A stretch of 64,000 nucleotides of DNA from QHXM01 sp032160705. GTDB lineage: Bacteria > Acidobacteriota > Blastocatellia > Pyrinomonadales > Pyrinomonadaceae. The stretch covers positions 1 through 64,000 of the forward strand of contig JAVHVE010000061.1 of the NCBI GenBank assembly GCA_032160705.1, given 5' to 3'. The notes below the pieces were generated by a model, which was not told the origin of the DNA, searched no databases, and saw only the letters and a program-made list of their open reading frames with translations. Shown here piece after piece: positions 42,977 to 50,806 of this stretch. Each line of letters opens with the position of its first letter. Position 1 is the stretch's first letter. Both the position numbers and the translations under genes were made by a program.

Positions 42977-44457
42977 GTCCCTTGCGGGAGGATAGCTTTC
43001 TGAACCGACATACTTTACTAAGACTAAGCCGTTTTGTGCAAGAGTGTTATAAAGTAGAAAATCAGGGCTATCAAAACTTCGGCAATTTTCTGCGTACCCG
43101 ATGGCTCAAAATCCTTCTCATACTTCTGCTGGCGCTCACAGTCCGCATAGGCTTCGTGGTCGCGTTTCCTGACCCACTCCAAGACCCTAGATACCGGGCT
43201 GCGGCAATCAATATGCTGGAGGGAAACGGGTTCTCAACGGACGCGCACGCCCCATACCGTCCGAGCGAAGCAGCAGTGCCGGGCTATCCGCTGTTTATCG
43301 CAGCCGTATATACCGTTTTTGGTCGAAAGGAGTTGGCTGTGCTTCTGTCGCAAGCCACTCTTGACCTGCTTACTTGTTTGCTTGTCGCCTTCGTCTCGTT
43401 CAGCCTCGCGCCGCCCCGTTTCAAGAAGAGTGCGGCACTCTGGGCACTGGCCATCTATGGACTCTTCTCCTGGCCCACTATCGTCTTGGTAGCGCGCATA
43501 CACGTCGAGACGTTGACGATATTTTTTATGATGATCGCCGTCGCAATGAGCGCGATAGCGATGCGCAAGGGTATCCGGTACTGGTTCGGCGCGGGCCTCG
43601 CATGTGGTATAGCGATTCTAATAAGGCCGGATTCGGTGTTGCTGCTTGGTGCTTTTATATTGTTCCTCTTAATCCAATTTGCACAGAAGCGCAAACAAGA
43701 AAGCGCAGCGCATCTCATCAGTTTTTGCCTTGCCGTCGCGCTCGCACTCGCGCCCTGGGTGGTGCGCAATTACTTATCTTTAGGTAAATTTCAGCCGCTC
43801 GCTTCAGAGTACGGTTGCCCGCAGGAATGCTACTTCCCAACGGGTTACCTATCGTGGGTGCGCACATGGATAAAGGATGAGACCTATTTTGAATATGCCT
43901 TCGAGCCAGCATGGTCGCCGGGAGGAGCTTTTTTCGACCCTGGCCGATTGCCTCGCGACACATACGACTCTGAAGGAGAGCGTCTCTACCTTCTCAACCT
44001 CATCGCCCGGGTTAACCAGGCTCGTTCTATTACGCCCGAGATAGATAAGGACTTTCGTAGTCTTGCCGACGAGCGAATAAAACAAGCGCCGGTACGCTTC
44101 TTCATCCTTTTGCCCCTCTACAGAATAGCCTCCATGTGGCTGACAGGCTTCAGCACATCTCACCCGAAACCATACGTGTTGATGCTGAGAGTCCTTTCGG
44201 TTCTGCCGATTCACATCGGGGGGATTCTCGGACTTGGGTTCCTGTGCCGTCGTCATCCCCTGGCAATGCTGCTTGCATTAATCGTGCTCGTACGGACGGC
44301 CTTCATGGCATACCATTACGCGCCTGAGACGCGTTACATGGCTGAAATTTACTCGCCGGTTATAGCAGGGTGCGGGGTCACGGCTGCCGCCGCCTGGTCT
44401 TATCTGCATAAACATGCGTTGAATTTTTTCTCGGCACGCAGGCGAAAGCTATTGTGA
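42970..44457 (+). CDS. Polytopic GT-C (ArnT/PMT-like) glycosyltransferase
   Basis: 495 residues with about ten to eleven membrane helices. The first periplasmic loop carries acidic residues (FPDPLQDPRYRAAAINMLEG) near the first helix, as in ArnT/PMT enzymes that take sugar from a polyprenyl phosphate donor. It is divergent from the GT2 that could make such a donor. The annotated ATG overlaps the GT2 start by 7 bases; a start at one of the next codons before NFLRTRWLKILLILLLAL would also keep all helices. GC and codon choice look lower than in flanking genes. Confidence 0.8.
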   Translation: MTCPLREDSFLNRHTLLRLSRFVQECYKVENQGYQNFGNFLRTRWLKILLILLLALTVRIGFVVAFPDPLQDPRYRAAAINMLEGNGFSTDAHAPYRPSEAAVPGYPLFIAAVYTVFGRKELAVLLSQATLDLLTCLLVAFVSFSLAPPRFKKSAALWALAIYGLFSWPTIVLVARIHVETLTIFFMMIAVAMSAIAMRKGIRYWFGAGLACGIAILIRPDSVLLLGAFILFLLIQFAQKRKQESAAHLISFCLAVALALAPWVVRNYLSLGKFQPLASEYGCPQECYFPTGYLSWVRTWIKDETYFEYAFEPAWSPGGAFFDPGRLPRDTYDSEGERLYLLNLIARVNQARSITPEIDKDFRSLADERIKQAPVRFFILLPLYRIASMWLTGFSTSHPKPYVLMLRVLSVLPIHIGGILGLGFLCRRHPLAMLLALIVLVRTAFMAYHYAPETRYMAEIYSPVIAGCGVTAAAAWSYLHKHALNFFSARRRKLL

Positions 44458-44541
44458 GCCAGCGCGGCTTATTGTCGGGCGCTAAACAGTGAAACATATC
44501 CTAAAACATCTGAGTATCAGCAGTCATCGAAGAGGGAGGCC

Positions 44542-44745
44542 ATGAAGCACCTTAAACGTATCGCCGTTGTTCTGCTTGTTGGCTTCCTCACTTTCGCCCC
44601 TCCCGGAACTTTAATCTTTGGGGCACTGTTAATATTAGGGCTAATAGGGAATGTCTGGCTTTCGGTCATCGGCTTTTTCAGCCTTGTGGCATTAGCAGCA
44701 TTCCTACTTGTTCGTGGGAGTTCTGCTAAAAGACCCAATTCATAA
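44542..44745 (+). CDS. 67-residue two-helix membrane protein
   Basis: A short protein with a basic N-terminus (MKHLKR), two hydrophobic stretches (residues 7-35 and 38-58) and a polar tail SSAKRPNS. A strong GAGGGAGG ribosome site is 4 bases before the ATG, better than that of most larger genes here. It is the last island gene, with its stop about 15 bases before the repeat arm at the miaA end. Family is not recognised. Confidence 0.65.
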   Translation: MKHLKRIAVVLLVGFLTFAPPGTLIFGALLILGLIGNVWLSVIGFFSLVALAAFLLVRGSSAKRPNS

Positions 44746-44761
44746 TTTAGGGAATAATATA

Positions 44762-44785
44762 TTTACTCATCACTCATCACGGCTT
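44762..44785. repeat. One-armed agtgatg repeat forming the miaA 3' end
   Basis: On the minus strand aaagccgtgatgagtgatgagtga encodes the last residues and stop of MiaA. The aaagccgtga lead-in is shared with the gtgacag palindromes at 28687 and 56726. The matching opposite arm is 5.9 kb away at 38869-38902. Confidence 0.7.
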
Positions 44786-45710
44786 TGATGATGCGCTCCT
44801 GAACCAAAGGGTCTTGGCCGAAGCCTTCAACCCATTCGACGCCCGGTTCGCGGCGAAACCAGGTTAACTGTCGCTTGCTGTAGTGGCGCACGTCGAGCTT
44901 TGTTTGCTCGATGGCGCTGTCGAGATCGCGCCGTCCATTGAGATATTCGACCACGCGGCGATAGCCATGTGCGCCGAGCGCGTTCGACTCGGCGGGCACC
45001 CCCTTGTTCAGCAGCGAGCGCACTTCATCAACCAAACCGGCGGCAAAATGAGCTTCCGTGCGCTCGTTGATCCGCCTGTAAAGCTCTTCGCGCGGCGGAC
45101 GCAGCGCGAAGACTTCGATACGCGCGGCGCACGCGGGCGGCTCGGCGCGGGCGGGCATCTGCTCGGACATCAGCTCGCCAGTTTGGAGTCTGACTTCGAG
45201 AGCGCGCTGCACGCGCGGCCAATCGCGCTCAAAGAGTTTGAGGGCGGATTGCGGGTCGAGCCGCCTGAGCAGTCTGTGCATATACTCCGGGCCGCGTTGC
45301 TCCCTGATTTCTGTCAGGCGACGACGCAGGCGCTCATCCGTCTTCGGGCTCAAAAAAAAGGGATGCCGCAGCGCACGCAGGTAAAATCCAGTGCCGCCGA
45401 CAAGCACAGCCATCCGTCCGCGAGCTTCAATCTCTTCGATCTTCTCGGCGGCAGCCCGCGCCCATTCGCCTGCCGTGTAATTTACTTCCGGCGGCACGAA
45501 ATCAATCAGGTGATGCGGCACTCCGCGCCTCTCAGCATACGGAACTTTGGCCGTTGCGATCTCAATCTCACGATACACCTGCACGGAATCGCAGTTGATG
45601 ATCTCGCCCCCAAGGCGCAGAGCCAGCTCAATGCCAAGCTCACTTTTCCCAGAAGCTGTCGGGCCGACGATGGCCGGGATGGGTTTTGATAATGGATTGG
45701 AGGGAGTCAC
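44763..45710 (-). CDS. miaA: tRNA dimethylallyltransferase
   Basis: 315 residues. It adds a dimethylallyl group to A37 of tRNAs reading UNN codons, using DMAPP from the MEP pathway. P-loop AIVGPTASGKSELGIELAL, INCDSVQVYREIEIATAKVP and LVGGTGFYLRAL are present. The GTG start at 45710 overlaps the stop of a 35-codon gene (GTGA). The C-terminal KAVMSDE-stop comes from repeat DNA. The canonical downstream partner hfq is displaced by the glycan island. Confidence 0.95.
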   Translation of the reverse strand: MTPSNPLSKPIPAIVGPTASGKSELGIELALRLGGEIINCDSVQVYREIEIATAKVPYAERRGVPHHLIDFVPPEVNYTAGEWARAAAEKIEEIEARGRMAVLVGGTGFYLRALRHPFFLSPKTDERLRRRLTEIREQRGPEYMHRLLRRLDPQSALKLFERDWPRVQRALEVRLQTGELMSEQMPARAEPPACAARIEVFALRPPREELYRRINERTEAHFAAGLVDEVRSLLNKGVPAESNALGAHGYRRVVEYLNGRRDLDSAIEQTKLDVRHYSKRQLTWFRREPGVEWVEGFGQDPLVQERIIKAVMSDE

Positions 45711-45814
45711 GAGCCGCGAATGACGAGCCGAAAGATAATCACCAGCCAGATGAGCGCGAGCAGCGCAAGCGCGCCGAGGATTTGTGCGCGAGAGAAACGC
45801 ATCTCTTTATTCAC
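45707..45814 (-). CDS. 35-residue single-helix membrane microprotein linking grx and miaA
   Basis: GTG at 45814 to TGA at 45707. The peptide is MNKEMRFSRAQILGALA then LLALIWLVIIFRLVIRGS: a basic start, one hydrophobic helix (residues ~11-31) and a basic end. Its GTG overlaps the TGA of the glutaredoxin-like gene, and its TGA overlaps the GTG of miaA, each as GTGA. Two such overlaps in a row leave no intergenic space, which argues for a translated gene. An ATG four codons in is an alternative start. No family is recognised. Confidence 0.65.
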   Translation of the reverse strand: MNKEMRFSRAQILGALALLALIWLVIIFRLVIRGS

Positions 45815-46059
45815 AATAGAAACTCCGCCAATTCATCATCCTTCGGACGCACCAGAGCGCGACCCTGTGCTTCAAACACCGGCACCAGCCGCTGTCTGGT
45901 CAACCTGTGCATCGCTCGCAGCGCCCCGAAATCGTTTGCCACATCGCGCTCCGTGTATTCGACGCCGTGTTGCTCCAACCAGGCACGCGCGTCCGAGCAT
46001 AAAGGGCAACCGGGAACGACGTAGAGTGTAACAATAGATTGTTTATGACCATCCTGCAT
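45811..46059 (-). CDS. Glutaredoxin-like thioredoxin-fold protein
   Basis: 82 residues: VTLYVVPGCPLCSDARAWLEQ with a CPLC redox motif, then YTERDVAND and VPVFEAQG with the cis-Pro (RLVPVF). It fits small glutaredoxin/NrdH-like or DUF836-type oxidoreductases that exchange dithiols in the cytoplasm. It is first of the overlapping grx-microprotein-miaA run and lies just downstream (in its direction) of the RAYT element. Confidence 0.85.
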   Translation of the reverse strand: MQDGHKQSIVTLYVVPGCPLCSDARAWLEQHGVEYTERDVANDFGALRAMHRLTRQRLVPVFEAQGRALVRPKDDELAEFLL

Positions 46060-46094
46060 GACTAAAAACCTGTCTGTTTCATCGCCCGCATTTG

Positions 46095-46743
46095 TCCCGT
46101 CAGGGGCAGTTGATAATAGCCCAGCACTTCAGTGCTGGGGAACAGAGCTAAAAATGGGTAAGTCCCGGAGGGACGACTGAATTCTACCCTAATACATGCC
46201 GCTCATCGTATTCCATCCCGTGCCTCTTCAAAAAAGTTAAGAACTCTTCATCAAATGTTTTCTTCCGGTGATGCTCTCTTTGATTCTGGATGTAGGTGAC
46301 GGTTGTCTCGACTTGCGAAATGCCAATACTGAATGCTCCGTAGCCTTCTTGCCAGGCGAAATCCCTGTGTGCTGGGAATGTCGAGTGAATCCACTTTGAT
46401 GAACCGCCCTTTATCAACTGAATTGCTTTAGCCACAGGTATCGTTGTTGGCAAGGACAGCAGAATATGCAAATGGTCTTCCATGCCGCCAATGGCGAGGA
46501 CTTTCATATTGTTCTCGCGGGCGATGCCGCCGATAAAAGGCCAGAGGCGTTGCTGTAAATCCGGGTCAATGGTTTTGTGGCGTTGCCGGGTGCTGAAGAC
46601 GCAGTGCATTAGGCAGCTAATGTAGGAGTGAGGCATGAGGATACTCCTTTTCAGTCGTCCCGACGGGACTCAGTTCTTATTTCCCGGTCTTATTCCCAGC
46701 AATAAATTGCTGGGCTATTGTCAATCGCCCCTAGCGGGGCTGA
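46095..46743. mobile_element. RAYT transposase unit with inverted three-hairpin ends
   Basis: About 649 bp. Read inward, both ends show the same order over ~85 bases: an outer hairpin (ccc..ggggc), then g(a/c)taatagCCCAGCA...TGCTGGG, a linker, then GTCCC-g-GGGACGACTGAA. The ends are inverted around the transposase gene and similar but not identical. Elements A and B share the hairpin-taatagcc-hairpin-hairpin order. It lies between the SpoIID-like gene and grx. Confidence 0.75.
46184..46636 (-). CDS. REP-associated tyrosine transposase (RAYT, IS200/IS605-like TnpA)
   Basis: 150 residues of the Y1 HUH transposase family. The metal HUH pair is in MEDHLHILLSLP. The catalytic Tyr lies in VTTVTYIQNQREHHRKKTF, and the HGMEYDERHVLG end is typical of RAYT-like proteins. 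It begins HSYISCLMHCVFSTRQRHK, the usual N-terminal strand. It appears intact. Such enzymes process single-stranded palindromic (REP) DNA. The surrounding hairpins are the probable substrates. Confidence 0.92.
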   Translation of the reverse strand: MPHSYISCLMHCVFSTRQRHKTIDPDLQQRLWPFIGGIARENNMKVLAIGGMEDHLHILLSLPTTIPVAKAIQLIKGGSSKWIHSTFPAHRDFAWQEGYGAFSIGISQVETTVTYIQNQREHHRKKTFDEEFLTFLKRHGMEYDERHVLG

Positions 46744-46792
46744 GGAAATATTGTGATAAAGCGTTGAAGCATCAAATCGTTGCTGTGCGGCT

Positions 46793-49159
46793 TCAATTGT
46801 ATAGCCTCGTCAAATCTATCCCCGTGTAATACGCCTTCAAAATTTTGTCGTAGGTTAAGCCTTGACGCGCCAGCCCGTAAGCTCCGACCTGACACATCCC
46901 GACACCGTGCCCCCAGCCGCGCCCTGTAAAAGTGAAACCGACAAGGCGTCCATCTTCATCGTACTTTCGATCAATGACGAAGAGTTGTTCACGCAAGCCC
47001 AGGGCGGAACGGATGCGCCCACCGCGCAGGTGCGCCGTGCTGTTCGTGCCGATAATCGCAAGGTCGGTCGCACGGCGCGACGAGCCGCGCGCGGCGACGC
47101 GTAAGTCCGTGAGAGAGCCGATGCCGCGAGACCAGCGTGCCAGGCGCGATTGGACTTCCGAGACACTCATCGTCGCAACCCAGTTGGCGTAGGGCGATGA
47201 GCGGTCGGCTGCCGCGCCGTTCGGGGCGGGACGGACTTCGAGATAATCAACTTCGCCGCGAGAGTTCAGGTGGAAGCTAACAGGCTCGCCGCCGACCAGA
47301 GCGAGCGCGCGCGTCTGGTAGATGTTGTCGCCGAATGCGCGAAAGAGATAAGCGTCGGAGTCAACGCTGATCGGCTGATCGCGATTCTTCGTGGAGCGCA
47401 AGATCATTGCGCCTGCGGTCGTGGGTCGCGTTGTCCCTTTTTGCAGGCCGAAAGAGCCGCGCGCTTCTAAGGCGCGAGCTATTGTCTGGATGACGCGGCC
47501 ACGCGACATGGCTTCGCGCGGGCGCAAACTCGCATCCGGGAACAGCGATAGAAAGCCATCACGGACGAGCCATGCGACATCCGCACGGTTGCGTTCAGGG
47601 ATGTCTCCCGCGTCACGAAAAGAGAGCAGATATTCCACGTCCGCGTTGTCGAGCAAAGTATCCGCGCGCGCTTCACCGAAAAGCGCCGACGCGAGCGCGG
47701 TGCTGAGTCCTGGCGGGCGCGTTACGTCGTCGTTGAGCGCAGGTATAGATTGGCGCGCAAGGCGCGCAACCACAGAGAGCCAATTACGCACTTCTGCTTG
47801 AGAGACCGGAGCAGCAAGCCAGTTGTCCGAGAGGCGTCTCGTACCAAGATCGAAACTGTGTATGTCGAGCAAGGCTGCGTCGCGTGGAAGCGTGCGGTTG
47901 GCTTCTTCGCGAATGTCCGGCAGGTCGCGCGAAGATTTGATGGTGAAGGATGAGAAATGCGCTCTGCCTTCGAGCGCGCATTCGCGCCCCCGCAGGTAAG
48001 GCGTCGCCTCGTTGAAAATGTTTTCGACATCTTCGGTGCGCCCGCCGCAGGTGGAAGTGTAGAGCGCATTGATCGGCTCGTTGTGGTAAGTGGCCACCAA
48101 CCCGCGCGTCTCTTCGACGGCGCGAGTTGAGAGCGGGTGCTCTGTCGAGAGACCGCCATAGACCTGCGAGCGCGTCGTCGGCAGAAGGTCAAAGCCCTGC
48201 GAGGCAAACTGATTTCGATTCCTGACAGCGTAAGTGCGAGCCGCGACGGCCTGAGCTTTCAGAGCCTCAATCGCCGGATAGCCGCCGGGCGAGAGTTCGT
48301 TCGGGACGACGCCGCGCACGTAATCTTCCAGACTGAGAACGTTGACGACCGTCAACGCGCCGCGCGGGTTAGCGAAAACTTCCAAACGACCGCGATAGGG
48401 TTTCTCGTTGAGACGAACGGGAGCGCTCGTGTCATTTTCGGAGGCGAAGGTCACAGGTGCGCTGGTACTGAATAGCTTTGCTGAGCCGGAAGCATAAGCG
48501 ACGACTTCGCGCACGGGCGCGCCTGTGCGTGCGACTGTTCGCACGGCGTTCGAGTTTCCAGAAGGGGCGGTTGCTTGTGCGCCGCGCGCATCAACAATTC
48601 GTGCCGTCGCAAAACCCGCGTCTTCCAGTTGCTCACGAAGTTCACCAGCTCTTGTTGCAGAGAGATTTGAACTAACACGCACGCTCCAGGTATTTGTCGC
48701 CGCGTCCACACTGATTTCCGCCGGTTCGCCCGTCTGTTCGCGTATCTCGCGCGCCGTGCGTTCGGCGTCTGCGCGCGTGGCAACTGCGGCAATCTCAACT
48801 CTGAAGCTGTTGGCGTCAAATGTCTCAGGCTGCGGCGCGAGCAGGCGCGCTTCCAGGCGCACGCGCGCAACCGTGAGCGGCGTCGGAGGCTGATTCGGCT
48901 CAGTTGCGTTGAGCAATCTTCCATTCGTCGAGATGGTGACGGAGCGTGCCTCGGTCGCCAGGCCGATGCGGATTAGCGGCTCGCCCTCAAGCCGGGAGGT
49001 TTCAGTGATAATTGGCGCACGTGAAGTGGCGGGCTGCGGGGGCGATTGTGTCCGACGCGGGCGAGTCTGCGACGCATCCTGCGCGAAGGCGAGAGACGAA
49101 GCCACAAGCGCGTGCGCGATCAGGAGAGCAATTGCTTTTGACCAGAGGGAACGGCGCAT
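46793..49159 (-). CDS. SpoIID/LytB-domain exported protein with SPOR-like repeats
   Basis: 788 residues with a signal peptide (1-27, SLAFAQ). Region ~118-190 has two SPOR-like repeats (FRVEIAAVATRADAERTARE). The SpoIID domain follows: LSLEDYVRGVVPNELSP, ALKAQAVAARTYAV, YTSTCGGRTEDV and the final GWGHGVGMCQVGAYGLARQG. SpoIID of spore-formers is a lytic transglycosylase acting on denuded glycan. In a diderm, SPOR plus SpoIID suggests peptidoglycan remodelling at division sites (inference). A ~230-residue insertion splits the SpoIID region (about residues 440-650). Confidence 0.88.
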   Translation of the reverse strand: MRRSLWSKAIALLIAHALVASSLAFAQDASQTRPRRTQSPPQPATSRAPIITETSRLEGEPLIRIGLATEARSVTISTNGRLLNATEPNQPPTPLTVARVRLEARLLAPQPETFDANSFRVEIAAVATRADAERTAREIREQTGEPAEISVDAATNTWSVRVSSNLSATRAGELREQLEDAGFATARIVDARGAQATAPSGNSNAVRTVARTGAPVREVVAYASGSAKLFSTSAPVTFASENDTSAPVRLNEKPYRGRLEVFANPRGALTVVNVLSLEDYVRGVVPNELSPGGYPAIEALKAQAVAARTYAVRNRNQFASQGFDLLPTTRSQVYGGLSTEHPLSTRAVEETRGLVATYHNEPINALYTSTCGGRTEDVENIFNEATPYLRGRECALEGRAHFSSFTIKSSRDLPDIREEANRTLPRDAALLDIHSFDLGTRRLSDNWLAAPVSQAEVRNWLSVVARLARQSIPALNDDVTRPPGLSTALASALFGEARADTLLDNADVEYLLSFRDAGDIPERNRADVAWLVRDGFLSLFPDASLRPREAMSRGRVIQTIARALEARGSFGLQKGTTRPTTAGAMILRSTKNRDQPISVDSDAYLFRAFGDNIYQTRALALVGGEPVSFHLNSRGEVDYLEVRPAPNGAAADRSSPYANWVATMSVSEVQSRLARWSRGIGSLTDLRVAARGSSRRATDLAIIGTNSTAHLRGGRIRSALGLREQLFVIDRKYDEDGRLVGFTFTGRGWGHGVGMCQVGAYGLARQGLTYDKILKAYYTGIDLTRLYN

Positions 49160-49261
49160 CAGCTAAACTTCCGGCTGCGGTAAAGATTCAGGGAGAGCAT
49201 TGTGGACGCACGGCATGATACTACATTTCTATCGCCTTGCTCGTAAACCAAAACAACTAGA

Positions 49262-49373
49262 AGTCATCTCATAAATAGCATTCAAGCGTTCAGAGTTCAC
49301 GCTTCAGCGTGCGTTTTATTGAAAAACATCAAACTGAAGTTTGAACTCTGAACATTTATGAGACCATTTCTAA
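49262..49373. repeat. ~110-bp dispersed repeat, copy 2 (inverted relative to copy 1)
   Basis: The reverse complement aligns with 35848-35957 over the full length: tagaaatgg.ct, gttcagagttcaaact, agtttgatg, gaactct.aacgcttgaat.ctatttatgaga. Internal palindromes are conserved despite substitutions, for example cacactgaagtgtg against cacgctgaagcgtg (compensatory). Confidence 0.8.
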
Positions 49374-49376
49374 GAA

Positions 49377-49477
49377 ATAGACAGGATTTACAGGATTATC
49401 AAGATTAAAAAACCAGAACGGTCAAGGGAGTTTGATACTTATTCTCTATCTCGTTAATCCTGTAAATCCTGTCTATA
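49377..49477. repeat. acaggatta-unit inverted repeat, copy 2
   Basis: The left arm (atagacaggatttacagg..) pairs with the right arm (..cctgtaaatcctgtctat). Same family as 23788-23885. It directly adjoins the dispersed repeat. Confidence 0.7.
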
Positions 49478-49494
49478 TTCTTCCGTCGTTCGAT

Positions 49495-50727
49495 TTAACT
49501 TGCATATCGTTCTTCAACTGTCGCTGCGAAGACAAACGTTCCGATGATGCCGATGATGCCTGCCGTGATGAAAGGAACTTGCGGGGCAATCTTCCAGAGC
49601 AGTCCGCCGATGGCTGCCGCCGGCGTGATCGAAAGACTCCGCACGAGGTAATAGAGTCCGACGGAGCGCGCGCGCAGGTGCGGCTCGGCGAAATCCACGA
49701 TCATGGCTTTGCGCGAAGGCTCGCCAATCTCGCGCAGGCCGCCGATGATGAAGGCGACGACGAGCCAGCCGAAGCCTTTGGAGAGCATCACGGCGACGGG
49801 AAAAAGCGCAAAGCAGGTGAAGGTCGCGATGACGAAGGGTTTGCGCCCGATGCGGTCGGCTATCTTGGCCGCCGGGATGTAGACGAGGATGGAGGTGACA
49901 AGCTGGATGGCCACCAGTATCCCGTAACGCGCCACACTCAGGCCGAGAATGTTTGTGACGTAGAGAATGATGAAGATGTCCGCCATCCCCTCGCACATCC
50001 TGATGATGACATCGGAGATCAGCAGTCGCTTCAGCGCATAGTGGAACGAACGCCAGACGCCCTGGATGTTGACGTTTGTGCCTTTGATGATCGGGAGGTT
50101 GATGCGGCGCACGATCAGGACGGCGATAGCCGCCAGAGCGAGGGTGATGGCGAGGCCGATGCGGACGCCGGTTTTGATGTCGCTGCCGGCAATCAAAGCT
50201 CCGCCGATGAGTGGCGCGGCGGCCATCGGCACACGCTTGAGCATTGATTGAAGCGTGAAACCCATCGCGCGCCGCTCTTTGGGGAGCGCATCGCCGATGA
50301 CAGCAAAGATAGCAGGACTGGCCATGCCTGCCCACGCCATCGAAAACCCCAGCCCGACAAAAACGAACGGCCACGAAGGGCTGAGCAGATAGATGAGATA
50401 ACCGACTGAGGCCAGCGCGACGAAGCCCAGAAACGCCCGGCGACGCCCCAGGTGATCCGCCAGCCAGCCTCCGGGATACTGGTAAATGGCGTCAAAGAAA
50501 TCTCTGGTTGTGCCGAAAAAACCGATAACGGTCGTGCTCGCGCCGAGCGCTTCCAGATATTTCGGAAGAAACTTCTTCCACAGTTCTTCGCCCAGACCCA
50601 GCAGCAGAAACGCCGCCGAAGCGATGATGACATTACGCTCCAGACTCAGGTAGTCCGAGATTCTTTCGCGCCGCGTCAACGGCGCTTTCCGGGTTGTCAC
50701 GGATTCATCGCTCACAACAACTCTCAC
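49495..50727 (-). CDS. Major facilitator superfamily transporter
   Basis: 410 residues with twelve predicted helices. The MFS loop 2-3 motif is seen as GGWLADHLGRRRAFLG, with its second-half echo AKIADRIGRKPFV. Probably a proton-coupled small-molecule or drug exporter; substrate is unknown. The start is GTG 50727, but an in-frame GTG four codons later with GGTGAG-like purines upstream is equally good. Single gene on the minus strand. Confidence 0.9.
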   Translation of the reverse strand: MRVVVSDESVTTRKAPLTRRERISDYLSLERNVIIASAAFLLLGLGEELWKKFLPKYLEALGASTTVIGFFGTTRDFFDAIYQYPGGWLADHLGRRRAFLGFVALASVGYLIYLLSPSWPFVFVGLGFSMAWAGMASPAIFAVIGDALPKERRAMGFTLQSMLKRVPMAAAPLIGGALIAGSDIKTGVRIGLAITLALAAIAVLIVRRINLPIIKGTNVNIQGVWRSFHYALKRLLISDVIIRMCEGMADIFIILYVTNILGLSVARYGILVAIQLVTSILVYIPAAKIADRIGRKPFVIATFTCFALFPVAVMLSKGFGWLVVAFIIGGLREIGEPSRKAMIVDFAEPHLRARSVGLYYLVRSLSITPAAAIGGLLWKIAPQVPFITAGIIGIIGTFVFAATVEERYAS

Positions 50728-50806
50728 CTCACCGGAAGAGAAGCGTTCGGCCTAACCCGATAATCTTGTTAATGTCGGTCTCGTTCACCGAACTACCTCG
50801 ATCTGG

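Larger units (their letters stand above)
49160..49494. other. Intergenic region between MFS and SpoIID-like genes
   Basis: 335 bases, almost entirely two repeats: the ~110-bp dispersed repeat (49262-49373) and the acaggatt inverted repeat (49377-49477). No gene is seen. Confidence 0.65.
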
